In this document: positions 26,763 through 35,440 of the stretch, in pieces
Layout of the letters: each line of letters opens with the position of its first letter
Numbering within the stretch: position 1 is the first letter of the stretch
Origin: Streptomyces sp. NBC_01445
GTDB lineage: Bacteria; Actinomycetota; Actinomycetes; Streptomycetales; Streptomycetaceae
Assembly (NCBI RefSeq): GCF_035918235.1
Contig: NZ_CP109485.1
Coordinates: 8,835,001-8,899,000, forward strand
Direction: 5' to 3'
Length of the DNA stretch: 64,000 bases
Position numbers and translations under genes: made by a program
Notes under the pieces: generated by a model
What the model saw: only the letters and a program-made list of their open reading frames with translations
Databases searched by the model: none
Told to the model about the DNA's origin: nothing

Positions 26763-27995
26763 ATGGGCGACTTCCCCCGCACTCTCCCCGATCCGTGGCG
26801 CAGCCCCCTGCGCGGCCCCCGCTTCACCGCGGTACTCGGCCTCGTCCTGCTCGTCGGGATGACCCTGCTCTTCCTGACCGGCCTCCTGTCATACGCCGCG
26901 TACAACCCGAACCTCGCGGCGGTCAACGACAAAACGCCCGACAAGGGGCTGCTCGGCTTCTATCTGTTCTCGTGGCCGACGGACCCGCACTGGCTGTACC
27001 GCCTCACTCAGGGACTGCACGTCACCGTGGGCATCACGCTCGTGCCCGTGCTGCTCGCCAAGCTGTGGTCGGTCGTGCCCAAACTGTTCGAGCTGCCACC
27101 CGTACGCTCCATCGGCCACGCCCTGGAACGTCTTTCGCTGCTCCTGCTCGTGGGCGGCGCGCTCTTCGAGTTCGTGACCGGCATCCTCAACGTGCAGCTC
27201 GACTACCTGTTCCCCGGCTCCTTCTACCCGCTCCACTTCTACGGCGCCTGGGTGTTCATCGGCGCGTTCGTCGTGCACGCCGTGCTGCGCGTACCGCAGG
27301 CGCTGCGTGTGCTGCGCGAGCGGAAGGCCGGACTGCCCGAGACGGGGGACCTGGTGGCGGCGAAGCCCGCCGAGCCCACCGTGTCGCGGCGCGGGGCGCT
27401 CGCCATGGTCGGCGGGGGTTCGCTCCTGCTGCTCGTCACGACGGCCGGCCAGAGCATCGGCGGGGTGTGGCGCCGCACCGCGCTGTTCGCCCCGCACGGC
27501 GGCTCCGACCCGGGCACGGGTCCCGGCCGCTTCCAGATCAACAAGACCGCCGCAGTGGCGGGCATCCGTACGGCCGACACCGGCGAGCCGTGGCGGCTCG
27601 TGGTCACCGGTCCGAAAGGCACCTCCCACCGGCTCACCCGTGACGATCTCCTCCGACTCCCGCAGCACACCTCGTCGTTGCCCATCGCCTGCGTCGAAGG
27701 CTGGTCCACGGACGACCAGCAATGGAGCGGCGTACGACTGCGGGACCTCGCTGTCCTCGCCGGGACCGACGGCGACGCCGACGTTTTCGTCGAATCCCTG
27801 CAACAGCGCGGCGCGTTCCGCAAGGCGGCCCTGCGGCACAATCAGGTGCACGACCCGCGCTCCCTGCTGGCCCTGCGCGTCAACGGAGCCGACCTCACCC
27901 TCGACCACGGATACCCGGCCCGCGTCATCGTGCCCGCGGCGCCGGGCGTCCTGAACACGAAGTGGGTCGCCCGCATGACGTTCGGAGCGCTGTGA
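26763..27995 (+). CDS. Membrane-bound molybdopterin oxidoreductase (sulfite-oxidase fold)
   Basis: 410 residues. The N-terminal half has about five membrane helices with His residues (GLHVTVGITLVPVLL, FYPLHFYGAWVFIGAFVVHA) like a cytochrome-b-type anchor. The second half is a sulfite oxidase/YedY-like Mo domain with the molybdenum-ligand Cys in SLPIACVEGWS, plus GVRLRDLAVLAG and the closing GVLNTKWVARM. It probably reduces or oxidises a small substrate (such as a sulfoxide) at the outer membrane face. Good spacing from the divergent gene (154 bp). The following gene overlaps by one base. Confidence 0.85.
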   Translation: MGDFPRTLPDPWRSPLRGPRFTAVLGLVLLVGMTLLFLTGLLSYAAYNPNLAAVNDKTPDKGLLGFYLFSWPTDPHWLYRLTQGLHVTVGITLVPVLLAKLWSVVPKLFELPPVRSIGHALERLSLLLLVGGALFEFVTGILNVQLDYLFPGSFYPLHFYGAWVFIGAFVVHAVLRVPQALRVLRERKAGLPETGDLVAAKPAEPTVSRRGALAMVGGGSLLLLVTTAGQSIGGVWRRTALFAPHGGSDPGTGPGRFQINKTAAVAGIRTADTGEPWRLVVTGPKGTSHRLTRDDLLRLPQHTSSLPIACVEGWSTDDQQWSGVRLRDLAVLAGTDGDADVFVESLQQRGAFRKAALRHNQVHDPRSLLALRVNGADLTLDHGYPARVIVPAAPGVLNTKWVARMTFGAL

Positions 27996-28543
27996 TGAAC
28001 CGACGGAGTCGTTGGTACGGCGAGAGCCCGCTCCAACTCCTGCTCCTGGCCGCCTCGTTCGCCCTCGCGGGATATGCGGGCGTGCGGCTGCTCGAAGGCG
28101 ACGTGTGGGCCGTGGCGATCTGGTTCGTCGGCGCGGCCCTCGTCCACGACCTGCTGCTCGTGCCGGCGTACTCGATCGCCGACCGCGCGGCGCGGACGGC
28201 GCTCGGCGACCGGAGCCGTACGGCGATGATCTACGTGCGCGTCCCCGCGTTCCTGTCGGGGCTGCTGTTCCTGGTGTGGTTCCCGCTGATCACGCGGGCG
28301 CGAGAGGACCACTACGTCCTCGTGACGGGGCATTCAGGGGAAGCGTTCCTGCCGCGGTGGCTGCTGCTGACGGCAGCGCTGTTCGCCGCGTCGGCCCTGT
28401 GGTTCGTGTCCGTTACGTTCCTTGCTCCCGCGTCGCCCTGGAGGCAGGCGCGCAGGGCGCGCCGTGAGGAGCGGGCGCGGGAGCGTGAACGGGAGCGTCA
28501 GCGGCGCAAGGAGACGAAGGAACGCCCGCCCTCGGACCACTGA
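27995..28543 (+). CDS. Small polytopic membrane protein
   Basis: 182 residues; the ATG overlaps the stop of the Mo-oxidoreductase gene (TGATG), so translation is coupled. Four hydrophobic segments (LQLLLLAASFALAGYAGV, WAVAIWFVGAALVHDLLLV, VRVPAFLSGLLFLVWFPLI, LLLTAALFAASALWFVSV) and a highly charged Arg/Glu-rich C-terminal helix. It is presumably a partner of the oxidoreductase; family not recognised. Its last 46 bp overlap the convergent methyltransferase gene. Confidence 0.75.
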   Translation: MNRRSRWYGESPLQLLLLAASFALAGYAGVRLLEGDVWAVAIWFVGAALVHDLLLVPAYSIADRAARTALGDRSRTAMIYVRVPAFLSGLLFLVWFPLITRAREDHYVLVTGHSGEAFLPRWLLLTAALFAASALWFVSVTFLAPASPWRQARRARREERARERERERQRRKETKERPPSDH

Positions 28544-29151
28544 GCGACCGACCGCCAGCCGAGCGGGCGCGCGTCGCGCAGCAGCGCGCGCGTGCCCACC
28601 CGGGCCCACGGGAACAGCGAGCCCGCGGCGCCCTGCCCGTCGTCCACCCGCACCTCCACTCGCTCGTCCATGTCGAGCGGAGCCGTCTCGGCGATCAACA
28701 GTCCACCGGGCGCGGTGAGTTCGGCGACCCGGGACAGCAGGGCCCCCGGGTCGCCGCCGATGCCGATGTTGCCGTCGAGAAGGAGTGCCGTCCCCCAACG
28801 GCCCTCGCCGGGCAGGGGGGCGAAGACGGACCGCTGCAGAGCGGCGCCGCCCAGGCGGACCGTCCGCGCGACCGCGGCCTCACTCACGTCGATGCCGAGC
28901 GCGCGGTGCCCGGCCGCGGCAAGTGCGGCGACGATGCGGCCCGGGCCGCAGCCGATGTCGAGGACAGCGCCCTCGCAGCGGCGCAGCGCCGAGAGGTCGG
29001 CCGTGTCGGCGACCGCGCACCAGCGCTCCACCTCGAGCGGCAGCAGCCATCCGTCCGCGCGCCGCAGGAACAGGGGGCCCCGCTCGTTGCGCACGGCGTC
29101 GGTGTAGGGGTCCGTACACCAGGCCGGTGCCGCCTCGCGCGCCGTGGTCAT
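28498..29151 (-). CDS. SAM-dependent methyltransferase
   Basis: 217 residues from the ATG at 29151, which overlaps the DUF2064 stop (ATGA). Motif I GAVLDIGCGPGRIVAALA, then ALGIDVSEAAVA, TALLLDGNIGIGGDPGALLS and GGLLIAETAP. It belongs to the class I fold; the DGNIGIGG segment is typical of the methyltransferases found beside GT2 and DUF2064 genes. It is the last gene of that three-gene operon, and its 3' end overlaps the membrane protein gene on the other strand by 46 bp. Confidence 0.82.
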   Translation of the reverse strand: MTTAREAAPAWCTDPYTDAVRNERGPLFLRRADGWLLPLEVERWCAVADTADLSALRRCEGAVLDIGCGPGRIVAALAAAGHRALGIDVSEAAVARTVRLGGAALQRSVFAPLPGEGRWGTALLLDGNIGIGGDPGALLSRVAELTAPGGLLIAETAPLDMDERVEVRVDDGQGAAGSLFPWARVGTRALLRDARPLGWRSVAQWSEGGRSFVSLRR

Positions 29152-29816
29152 GAGCGGACCACCCGCGTCAGCCGCGCGTGCTCGGCGGCGAACCGGCCGT
29201 CCGGCGCGTCGGCCGCCACCAGGGCGGCGTCGTGGGCCGTGTCGACGTCCCGAAGGACCGGCAGGTCCCGTACGCGCAGCTCCGCATCCGTGAGCCGGGC
29301 CCGCTGGGCCGCACCCGTGTGCGCCGTCGACATCGGCACACCCCGCAGCAGTTCCGGATCGGGCTCGGCGAGCCCGAGCGCCCAGAACCCGCCGTCGTCG
29401 GCGGGCCCGAACCATGCGTCGCAGCCCCGCCAGGCGTCGGGCCCGAGAGCGGGCGCGAGCAGCGCGGGCGTCGCCTGAGGCGTGTCCATCCCGATCAGGA
29501 CGGCCGGCCCGGTACACCCGGCGAACGCCGCTGCGAGCCGCTCGTCCAGACTTCCGCCGCACTGCGGGACCACGTCGATCCCGGGCGGCAGCCATGCTCC
29601 GGGCGCCCCGTCGAGCACCAGGACGCGACGCCGCGCGGGCGTGGCGAGCGCTGCGTGGAGTGTGTCGACGAGCGAGGCCTCGGCCAGGTGCGCGGCCTCC
29701 TCGGGTGTGAACGGCGGCGTGAGCCGCGTCTTGACCCGCCCCGGCACCGGGGACTTGGCGATGACGAGGAGCGTGGTGCCGTGCCGCCGCGCTGCGGGCG
29801 ATCCGCCGGCGGTCAC
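29148..29816 (-). CDS. DUF2064 glycosyltransferase-like (nucleotidyltransferase-fold) protein
   Basis: 222 residues from the GTG at 29816, overlapping the GT2 stop by 4 bp (GTGA). DUF2064 pattern: TLLVIAKSPVPGRVKTRLTPP, VLLIGMDTP-type core (AVLIGMDTPQATPALL), and WFGPADDGGFWALGL. The fold is that of the CofC/MobA-like GT-A nucleotidyltransferases; members are annotated as TIGR04282 glycosyltransferases. It probably acts with the GT2 and methyltransferase in making one small glycosylated compound; this is inferred from the tight operon. Confidence 0.85.
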   Translation of the reverse strand: MTAGGSPAARRHGTTLLVIAKSPVPGRVKTRLTPPFTPEEAAHLAEASLVDTLHAALATPARRRVLVLDGAPGAWLPPGIDVVPQCGGSLDERLAAAFAGCTGPAVLIGMDTPQATPALLAPALGPDAWRGCDAWFGPADDGGFWALGLAEPDPELLRGVPMSTAHTGAAQRARLTDAELRVRDLPVLRDVDTAHDAALVAADAPDGRFAAEHARLTRVVRS

Positions 29817-30547
29817 CGCGACGCCGCCTCTCCGCGCGCGGAGAGCGCCGTCCGCGGCTTCTCCGCGAGGACCCCGCGCATGTCACGTACCGCCTGCCAG
29901 GTGCCCCGCCAGGTGCCCGTGACCTTGGACTTTCCCGTACGGGGTCGGTAGGGCACCGGGCGCTCCTCGATGTGCCAGCCCGCGTCGGCGGCCCGGACGA
30001 CCATCTGGAGGGGGTAGCCGCTGCGACGGTCCGTGAGGTCCAGGCCGAGAAGGGATGTGCGGCGTGCGGCCCGCAGCGGGCCCAGGTCGTGCAGCCGCAG
30101 TCCGGTGCGCCGGCGCAGCATCCCCGCCAGCGCGAGGTTCCCGGCGCGCGCGTGCACGGGGAAGGCGCCACGGCCCTGCGGCCTGCGCCGGCCGAGCACG
30201 AGATCGGCCCGGCCCTCGATGACGTCCTCGACGAACGTCGTCAGCAGAGCCGGATCGAGCGACGCGTCGCAGTCGCAGAAGCAGACCACTTCCGCGTCGG
30301 ACGCCAGCAGGCCCGCGTGGCAGGCGGCCCCGAAGCCGCGCCGGGGCTCCGTCACCACGGTCGCGCCCAGGGAACGGGCGATGTCGGGGGAGCCGTCGGT
30401 GGACCCGTTGTCCACGACGAGTGCCCGCCAACCGTCCGGGATGCGAGCCAGCACCCACGGCAGCGCGGCGGCCTCGTCGAGGCAGGGCAGCACGACATCG
30501 ACCGAGGGGGCCAGGTCGCGGAGGGAGGGGAAGTCAGGGGGGATCAC
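29813..30547 (-). CDS. Family 2 glycosyltransferase
   Basis: 244 residues, GTG start at 30547. GT-A fold: DVVLPCLDEAAALPWVL, LVVDNGSTDGSPD, EVVCFCDCDASLDP (metal-binding DxD-like DCDAS), and a C-terminal region FRSGYPLQMVV-like (DRRSGYPLQMVVRAAD). Dolichol-phosphate-mannose-synthase-like proteins of this kind transfer a sugar to a polyprenyl phosphate. First gene of a leftward operon; divergent from the response regulator gene. Confidence 0.87.
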   Translation of the reverse strand: MIPPDFPSLRDLAPSVDVVLPCLDEAAALPWVLARIPDGWRALVVDNGSTDGSPDIARSLGATVVTEPRRGFGAACHAGLLASDAEVVCFCDCDASLDPALLTTFVEDVIEGRADLVLGRRRPQGRGAFPVHARAGNLALAGMLRRRTGLRLHDLGPLRAARRTSLLGLDLTDRRSGYPLQMVVRAADAGWHIEERPVPYRPRTGKSKVTGTWRGTWQAVRDMRGVLAEKPRTALSARGEAASR

Positions 30548-30670
30548 AGTGTCACCCTACGAATCCAAACCGGACATTTCGGCTCTCAGCTCCTTACGAA
30601 ACGCGGACGTCGGACGCGGACGGCCCCTCCGGTGCCTCCGATCGGCGCCCCCGGGTGCGACGCTGGTGGA

Positions 30671-31432
30671 ATGCAGACACCACCGCTCGGCCGCGTCCTC
30701 GTCGTCGACGACGACCCGACCGTCGCCGAGGTCGTCGCGGGCTACCTGGACCGCGCGGGCTACGACGTCGACCGCGCGGCCGACGGCCCGGCCGCCCTCG
30801 ACCGCGCCGACGTGCACGGGCCCGACCTGGTCGTCCTCGACCTGATGCTGCCCGGCATGGACGGCCTCGAGGTGTGCCGCAGGCTCCGGGCACGCGGCCC
30901 CGTCCCCGTGATCATGCTGACGGCGCGCGGCGACGAGGACGAGCGCATCCTCGGCCTCGAGGTCGGCGCGGACGACTACGTGACCAAGCCGTTCAGCCCG
31001 CGCGAGCTGGTCCTGCGTGTCGAGTCGGTGCTGCGCCGGGCCCGAGCGGCCACGGCACCCAAGCCGGCGGGACCGCTGCGCGCGGCCGCCCTCACCATCG
31101 ACCCGGCGGCCCGTCGCGCCACCAAGTCGGGGGACGAACTCGCCCTGACGATAAGGGAGTTCGACCTCCTCGCCTTCTTCCTGCGCCACCCCGGCCGCGC
31201 CTTCTCCCGCGAGGAGCTCATGCAGCAGGTGTGGGGCTGGGACTTCGGCGACCTGTCGACCGTCACGGTCCACGTCCGCCGGCTGCGCGGCAAGATCGAG
31301 GACGACCCGGCGGCACCGCGCCTCATCCAGACGGTCTGGGGCGTCGGCTACCGCCTGGACCCGGGCGGCCCGCACGGCGACGCCGCGCAGCCCGACCGGG
31401 CACCGGCAGACGGGACCGAACCCCGTGCATGA
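30671..31432 (+). CDS. OmpR/PhoB-family response regulator
   Basis: 253 residues from the ATG at 30671. Receiver domain with VLVVDDDPTVAEVV (acidic pocket), phosphoacceptor Asp in LVVLDLMLPGMDG, TARGDE and Lys in YVTKPFSPREL; C-terminal winged helix with LTIREFDLLAFFLRHPGRAF and VTVHVRRLRGKIE. It overlaps the downstream kinase gene by 8 bp. It is divergent from the GT2 operon, which it may control. Confidence 0.93.
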   Translation: MQTPPLGRVLVVDDDPTVAEVVAGYLDRAGYDVDRAADGPAALDRADVHGPDLVVLDLMLPGMDGLEVCRRLRARGPVPVIMLTARGDEDERILGLEVGADDYVTKPFSPRELVLRVESVLRRARAATAPKPAGPLRAAALTIDPAARRATKSGDELALTIREFDLLAFFLRHPGRAFSREELMQQVWGWDFGDLSTVTVHVRRLRGKIEDDPAAPRLIQTVWGVGYRLDPGGPHGDAAQPDRAPADGTEPRA

Positions 31433-32537
31433 CATGCTCCTCATCGCCCTCTTCGCGTTTCTCGGCGCCGTCGGTGCGGGCCTCCTCGGCGCGCTCGCCC
31501 TGTTCGTGCTGCGCCGCCGCTCCCTGACCGTGTCGCTCACGGTCGTCGCCGCCGTCGCCGTGACGGCGATGCTCGCCGGAACGCTCGTCGTGGCCTGGGC
31601 GATGTTCCTGTCCCCGCACGACCTGTCCGTCGTGACGACCGTCGCCGCGATGGCCGCCACCGTGTCGCTTGCGACCGCGCTGCTCCTCGGCCGCTGGGTC
31701 GTGGCCCGCAGCAAGGCACTCACCCTCGCCGCCCGCTCCTTCGGTGACGGCGGCAGCTTCGCGGCGCCCCTCGCCCCCGCGACGGCGGAACTCGCCGCGC
31801 TCTCGAGGGAGCTGGAGGCCACCAGCGCCAAGCTGGCCGCGTCCAGAGACCGTGAGCGCGCCCTGGAGACCTCGCGCCGCGAGCTCGTCGCCTGGATCTC
31901 GCACGATCTGCGCACCCCGCTCGCCGGGCTCCGCGCGATGTCCGAGGCCCTGGAGGACGGCATGGCGGCCGACCCGGACCGCTATCTGCGCCAGATCCGC
32001 ACCGAGGTCGAGCGCATGAACGACATGGTGGGCGACCTCTTCGAACTGTCGCGCATCCACGCGGGGACCCTCGTCCTGAGCCCGTCCAGGGTCTCCCTCC
32101 ACGACCTGGTGGGCGACGCGCTCGCGGGCGCCGACCCGCTCGCCCGCGAACACGGCGTCCGCCTCGTCGGCGACCGCATCGACAAGATCCCCGTCGAGGT
32201 CGACGGCAAGGAGATGAGCCGCGTCCTCGGCAACCTCCTCGTCAACGCGATCCGTCGCACCCCGGCGGACGGCACGGTCGCCGTGGCGGCGGCCGGCTCG
32301 ACGGACGGCGTGGTCCTCACGGTCACGGACGGCTGCGGCGGCATCCCTGAGCAGGATCTGCCCCGCGTCTTCGACACGGGGTGGCGCGGCAGCCACGCCC
32401 GTACACCTCCGTCGGGCGCGGGCCTCGGGCTCGCCATCGTCAGAGGAATCGTCGAGGCCCACAGGGGCAGCGCCGCCGTGCGCAATGTGGCGGGCGGCTG
32501 CTGCTTCGAGGTGACGCTCCCGGCGGCGGGGGTGTAG
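31425..32537 (+). CDS. Sensor histidine kinase
   Basis: 370 residues, GTG start at 31425. Two membrane helices at the N-terminus (LLIALFAFLGAVGAGLLGAL, AVAVTAMLAGTLVVAWAMFL) with almost no periplasmic loop between them, a linker with a HAMP-like helix, DHp H-box WISHDLRTPLAG, N-box VLGNLLVNAIRRTP and G-box GAGLGLAIVRGIV. The near-absence of an external loop suggests sensing within the membrane. It partners with the overlapping response regulator. Confidence 0.92.
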   Translation: MHDMLLIALFAFLGAVGAGLLGALALFVLRRRSLTVSLTVVAAVAVTAMLAGTLVVAWAMFLSPHDLSVVTTVAAMAATVSLATALLLGRWVVARSKALTLAARSFGDGGSFAAPLAPATAELAALSRELEATSAKLAASRDRERALETSRRELVAWISHDLRTPLAGLRAMSEALEDGMAADPDRYLRQIRTEVERMNDMVGDLFELSRIHAGTLVLSPSRVSLHDLVGDALAGADPLAREHGVRLVGDRIDKIPVEVDGKEMSRVLGNLLVNAIRRTPADGTVAVAAAGSTDGVVLTVTDGCGGIPEQDLPRVFDTGWRGSHARTPPSGAGLGLAIVRGIVEAHRGSAAVRNVAGGCCFEVTLPAAGV

Positions 32538-32578
32538 CCCGCAGGTGCCACGTCGCCGGGGCTGTCACCTCACTCACC

Positions 32579-33604
32579 TCACCCCAGCTCGGCCTTGGCG
32601 AACTCCGTCATCCCCTCCTCGAACCCCACCTCGGCGCGCCACCCCAGCTCGGCCCTGAGCCGGGCCGGGTCCGCTGTGATGTGCCGTACGTCGCCGAGCC
32701 GGTACTCGCCCGTCACGACAGGCATCGGCCCGCCGTACGCGGCGGCGAGGGCGTGGGCCATCTCGCCCACCGTGTGCGGGTCCCCGCTGCCCGTGTTGTA
32801 CGCGACGCACGTGTCGGAGGGCCGGTCGCTCATCGTCTCGAGCGCGAGCGCGTTGGCCGCGGCCACGTCGTGCACGTGCACGAAGTCCCGCCGCTGGCGG
32901 CCGTCCTCGAAGACGCGCGGGGCCTCACCCCGGGCCAGAGCCGACCGGAAGAAGGACGCGACGCCCGCGTACGGGGTGTCGCGCGGCATCCCCGGCCCGT
33001 ACACGTTGTGGTAGCGCAGCGACACCGCGCGGCCGCCGGTGGCCCGCGCCCAGGACGACGCCAGGTGTTCCTGGGTGAGCTTCGTCGTCGCGTACACGTT
33101 GCGGGGGTCCGTGGGGGCGTCCTCGCCGACGAGGCCGGGACTCAGCGCGGCGCCGCACCGTGGACACGCGGGCTCGAAGCGGCCGTCGCGCAGGTCGGCC
33201 TCGGCGCGCGGCCCCGGGCGTACGACTCCGTGGCGCTCGCACTCGTACCGCCCCTCCCCGTACACGACCATCGACCCGGCGAGCACCAGATCCCTCACCC
33301 CCGCCGAGGCCATCGCGGCGAGCAGCACGGCCGTGCCGAGGTCGTTGCGGGAGACGTAGTCGGGGGCGTCGGCGAAGTCCTTGCCGAGCCCGACCTTCGC
33401 CGCCTGATGACACACAGCGTCGATGCCGGCGAGGGCCGACTCCACGGCGGCGGGGTCGCGTACGTCCGCGACGACCCAAGGATGCGGTGCGTCCGGGCCG
33501 GGTGGCCGGACGTCGAGCACGACGACCTCATGTCCTCGCGCGGAGAGAGTGTCCACGACCGCTGACCCGATGAACCCGGCACCGCCGGTGACCAGTACAC
33601 GCAT
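32579..33604 (-). CDS. NAD-dependent epimerase, dTDP-L-rhamnose 4-epimerase-like
   Basis: 341 residues from the ATG at 33604. Extended SDR with VLVTGGAGFIGSAVVD, the catalytic YATTK and LRYHNVYGPGM. A roughly 45-residue insertion before the YxxxK motif contains YECERHG and CPRCGAAL, a zinc-ribbon-like insert also known in dTDP-L-rhamnose 4-epimerases (WbiB type), which supports that subfamily. It would interconvert dTDP-6-deoxy sugars for a surface glycan or secondary metabolite. It converges on the kinase gene with 41 bp between. Confidence 0.8.
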   Translation of the reverse strand: MRVLVTGGAGFIGSAVVDTLSARGHEVVVLDVRPPGPDAPHPWVVADVRDPAAVESALAGIDAVCHQAAKVGLGKDFADAPDYVSRNDLGTAVLLAAMASAGVRDLVLAGSMVVYGEGRYECERHGVVRPGPRAEADLRDGRFEPACPRCGAALSPGLVGEDAPTDPRNVYATTKLTQEHLASSWARATGGRAVSLRYHNVYGPGMPRDTPYAGVASFFRSALARGEAPRVFEDGRQRRDFVHVHDVAAANALALETMSDRPSDTCVAYNTGSGDPHTVGEMAHALAAAYGGPMPVVTGEYRLGDVRHITADPARLRAELGWRAEVGFEEGMTEFAKAELG

Positions 33605-33810
33605 GCCGCCCACGCTATGCGGGACGGGGCGCGGGGAGGGTTCTCCCCGCCGGTACGTCACGGCTCCGTAAGGCTTGTGCGAACGGAGTTCGGTATCGCG
33701 CGGCAGCTCGTACCCGACTAGCGTGAATCGGGGGAACCGGGACGAAACGCACCACCGTCGCCCGGAACATCTCACCCCCGGCACCACCACTCGGAAGAAG
33801 GGTTCGCGCC

Positions 33811-34602
33811 ATGGCCGCACGACCGGAGGGCGCGCCCGTCTGGGCCGACGCCATGTTCCCCGATCTGGAGGCCGCCAAGCGCTTCTACGGCGAGCTCCTC
33901 GGCTGGACGTTCGAGGAGGGGCAGGAGGAGTACGGCAACTACACCCAGGCGAAGTCGGACGGCAAGCGGGTCGGCGCGCTCTCGCCGCAGATGCCGGGCA
34001 TGGAGGGCACCCCGCCGGCCTGGAACCTGTACCTGGCCACGCCCGACGTCAACGCCACCGCGGCCCGCGTCAAGGAGGCCGGCGGCACCCTGCTGATGGA
34101 GCCCATGGAGGTCGGAGACTTCGGCACGATGGTCACCGTCCGGGACCCGGCCGGCGTCTTCTTCAGCCTCTGGCAGCCGGGCACGCACGACGGGTTCGAG
34201 AAGGTGGGAGAGCCCGGTGCGTACGCCTGGGCCGAGGTGACGACACGTGACACCGAGAAGACGGACGGATTCTTCGAGGCCGCCTTCCCGTACGAGGTCC
34301 GGAAGATGGCCGACGAGGACGTCGACTTCAACATCTGGCAGCTCGACGGACAGCCGCAGCTCGGCCGCTTCAAGATGACCGAGGACTTCCCGCCGCAGGT
34401 CCCGTCGTACGTCAACGTCTACTTCGCGGTCGACGACTGCGACGCGGCGGTCGCCACGGTGACCAGGCTCGGCGGAAAGCTCCACTACGGCCCGATGGAC
34501 ACCCCGTTCGGCCGGTTCGCGGCGGTGACGGACCCGCAGGGCGCCGCTTTCTCGGTGATCGACCTGAGCACGACCGAGGGCGAGATGCCCGACCTCACCT
34601 GA
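33811..34602 (+). CDS. VOC family protein with two glyoxalase domains
   Basis: 263 residues, ribosome site GGAAGAAGGG before the ATG. Two VOC repeats: residues ~8-125 (MFPDLEAAKRFYGELLGWTF, FGTMVTVRDPAGVFFSLW) and ~135-255 (WAEVTTRDTEKTDGFFEAAF, FGRFAAVTDPQGAAFSVI). Duplicated VOC proteins of this length occur widely in Streptomyces, and some confer resistance or metabolise antibiotics, but the substrate cannot be named. It converges on the peptide deformylase gene. Confidence 0.85.
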   Translation: MAARPEGAPVWADAMFPDLEAAKRFYGELLGWTFEEGQEEYGNYTQAKSDGKRVGALSPQMPGMEGTPPAWNLYLATPDVNATAARVKEAGGTLLMEPMEVGDFGTMVTVRDPAGVFFSLWQPGTHDGFEKVGEPGAYAWAEVTTRDTEKTDGFFEAAFPYEVRKMADEDVDFNIWQLDGQPQLGRFKMTEDFPPQVPSYVNVYFAVDDCDAAVATVTRLGGKLHYGPMDTPFGRFAAVTDPQGAAFSVIDLSTTEGEMPDLT

Positions 34603-34613
34603 GGCGGGATCCG

Positions 34614-35246
34614 TCAGGGAATCGAGAAGCCGAGCGCGCCCGCGGCCAGTTCCGCGGTGGGCTGTGTCCAGCGCTCGGCCATCGCGTTCCGGGTGGACAG
34701 CGAGCGCAGCTCCGCCCGGTCGAGATAGAGCGTGCCGTGCAGATGGTCCGTCTCGTGCTGCACGATCCGGGCGGGCCACCCCGTGAACTCCTCGTCCACG
34801 GCGTGGCCCCGCTCGTCGAGCCCCCGCAGCCGCACGTGCTGATGCCGGGCGACCACGGCCTGGAGGCCGGGCACGCTCAGACAGCCCTCGAAGAACGCGG
34901 CGCGGTGGGCCCCCACGGGTTTGTACGACGGGTTGATCAGGACGCGGAACGGCTGCGGCACCCGGCCGCGCGCCTCCCGCACCTCGTCGGGGACCTCGGC
35001 CGCGTCCTCGATGACGGCGATCCGCAGCGGGACGCCGATCTGCGGTGCGGCGAGTCCGACGCCTGGGGCGGCGTGCATCGACGCGCGCATCGCGGCGATC
35101 AGGCGTTCCAGGAGCGCGGGCGCGAGCTGACCGTCGTAGGTCTGCGCGGGGGACCGCAGCACGGGGTCGCCCGCCTCCACGACCGGCAACGGGTGCTCGC
35201 CCGCGAGCAGTTCCTCGACGTGGTCACTCAGGGGTACGGGGGACAT
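34614..35246 (-). CDS. def: Peptide deformylase
   Basis: 210 residues from the ATG at 35246 (MSPVPLSDHVEELLAGE). All three motifs are present: GVGLAAPQIG, EGCLSVPG and HETDHLHG (metal-binding Cys and two His). The enzyme removes the formyl group from nascent protein N-termini. Streptomyces carry several deformylases, and an extra copy can give actinonin resistance. It lies just downstream of a VOC gene on the opposite strand. Confidence 0.9.
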   Translation of the reverse strand: MSPVPLSDHVEELLAGEHPLPVVEAGDPVLRSPAQTYDGQLAPALLERLIAAMRASMHAAPGVGLAAPQIGVPLRIAVIEDAAEVPDEVREARGRVPQPFRVLINPSYKPVGAHRAAFFEGCLSVPGLQAVVARHQHVRLRGLDERGHAVDEEFTGWPARIVQHETDHLHGTLYLDRAELRSLSTRNAMAERWTQPTAELAAGALGFSIP

Positions 35247-35440
35247 CGCGCCAGCATGCCAAGAAGGATCACGCGTCGGCAACGTCCACCGCGCCACGCG
35301 CATCGTTGCGGCCTCGTGAACATTTCCCCGGCGAGGGAATGAGACCGCGGTGACACGGGCTTTCATCAGAGGGCGGCCATGGTCGGCACGGCCGCTCCAC
35401 CAGTCCGAACGTCCACCGCCGTCTCCTGGGAGCCCGCCGT

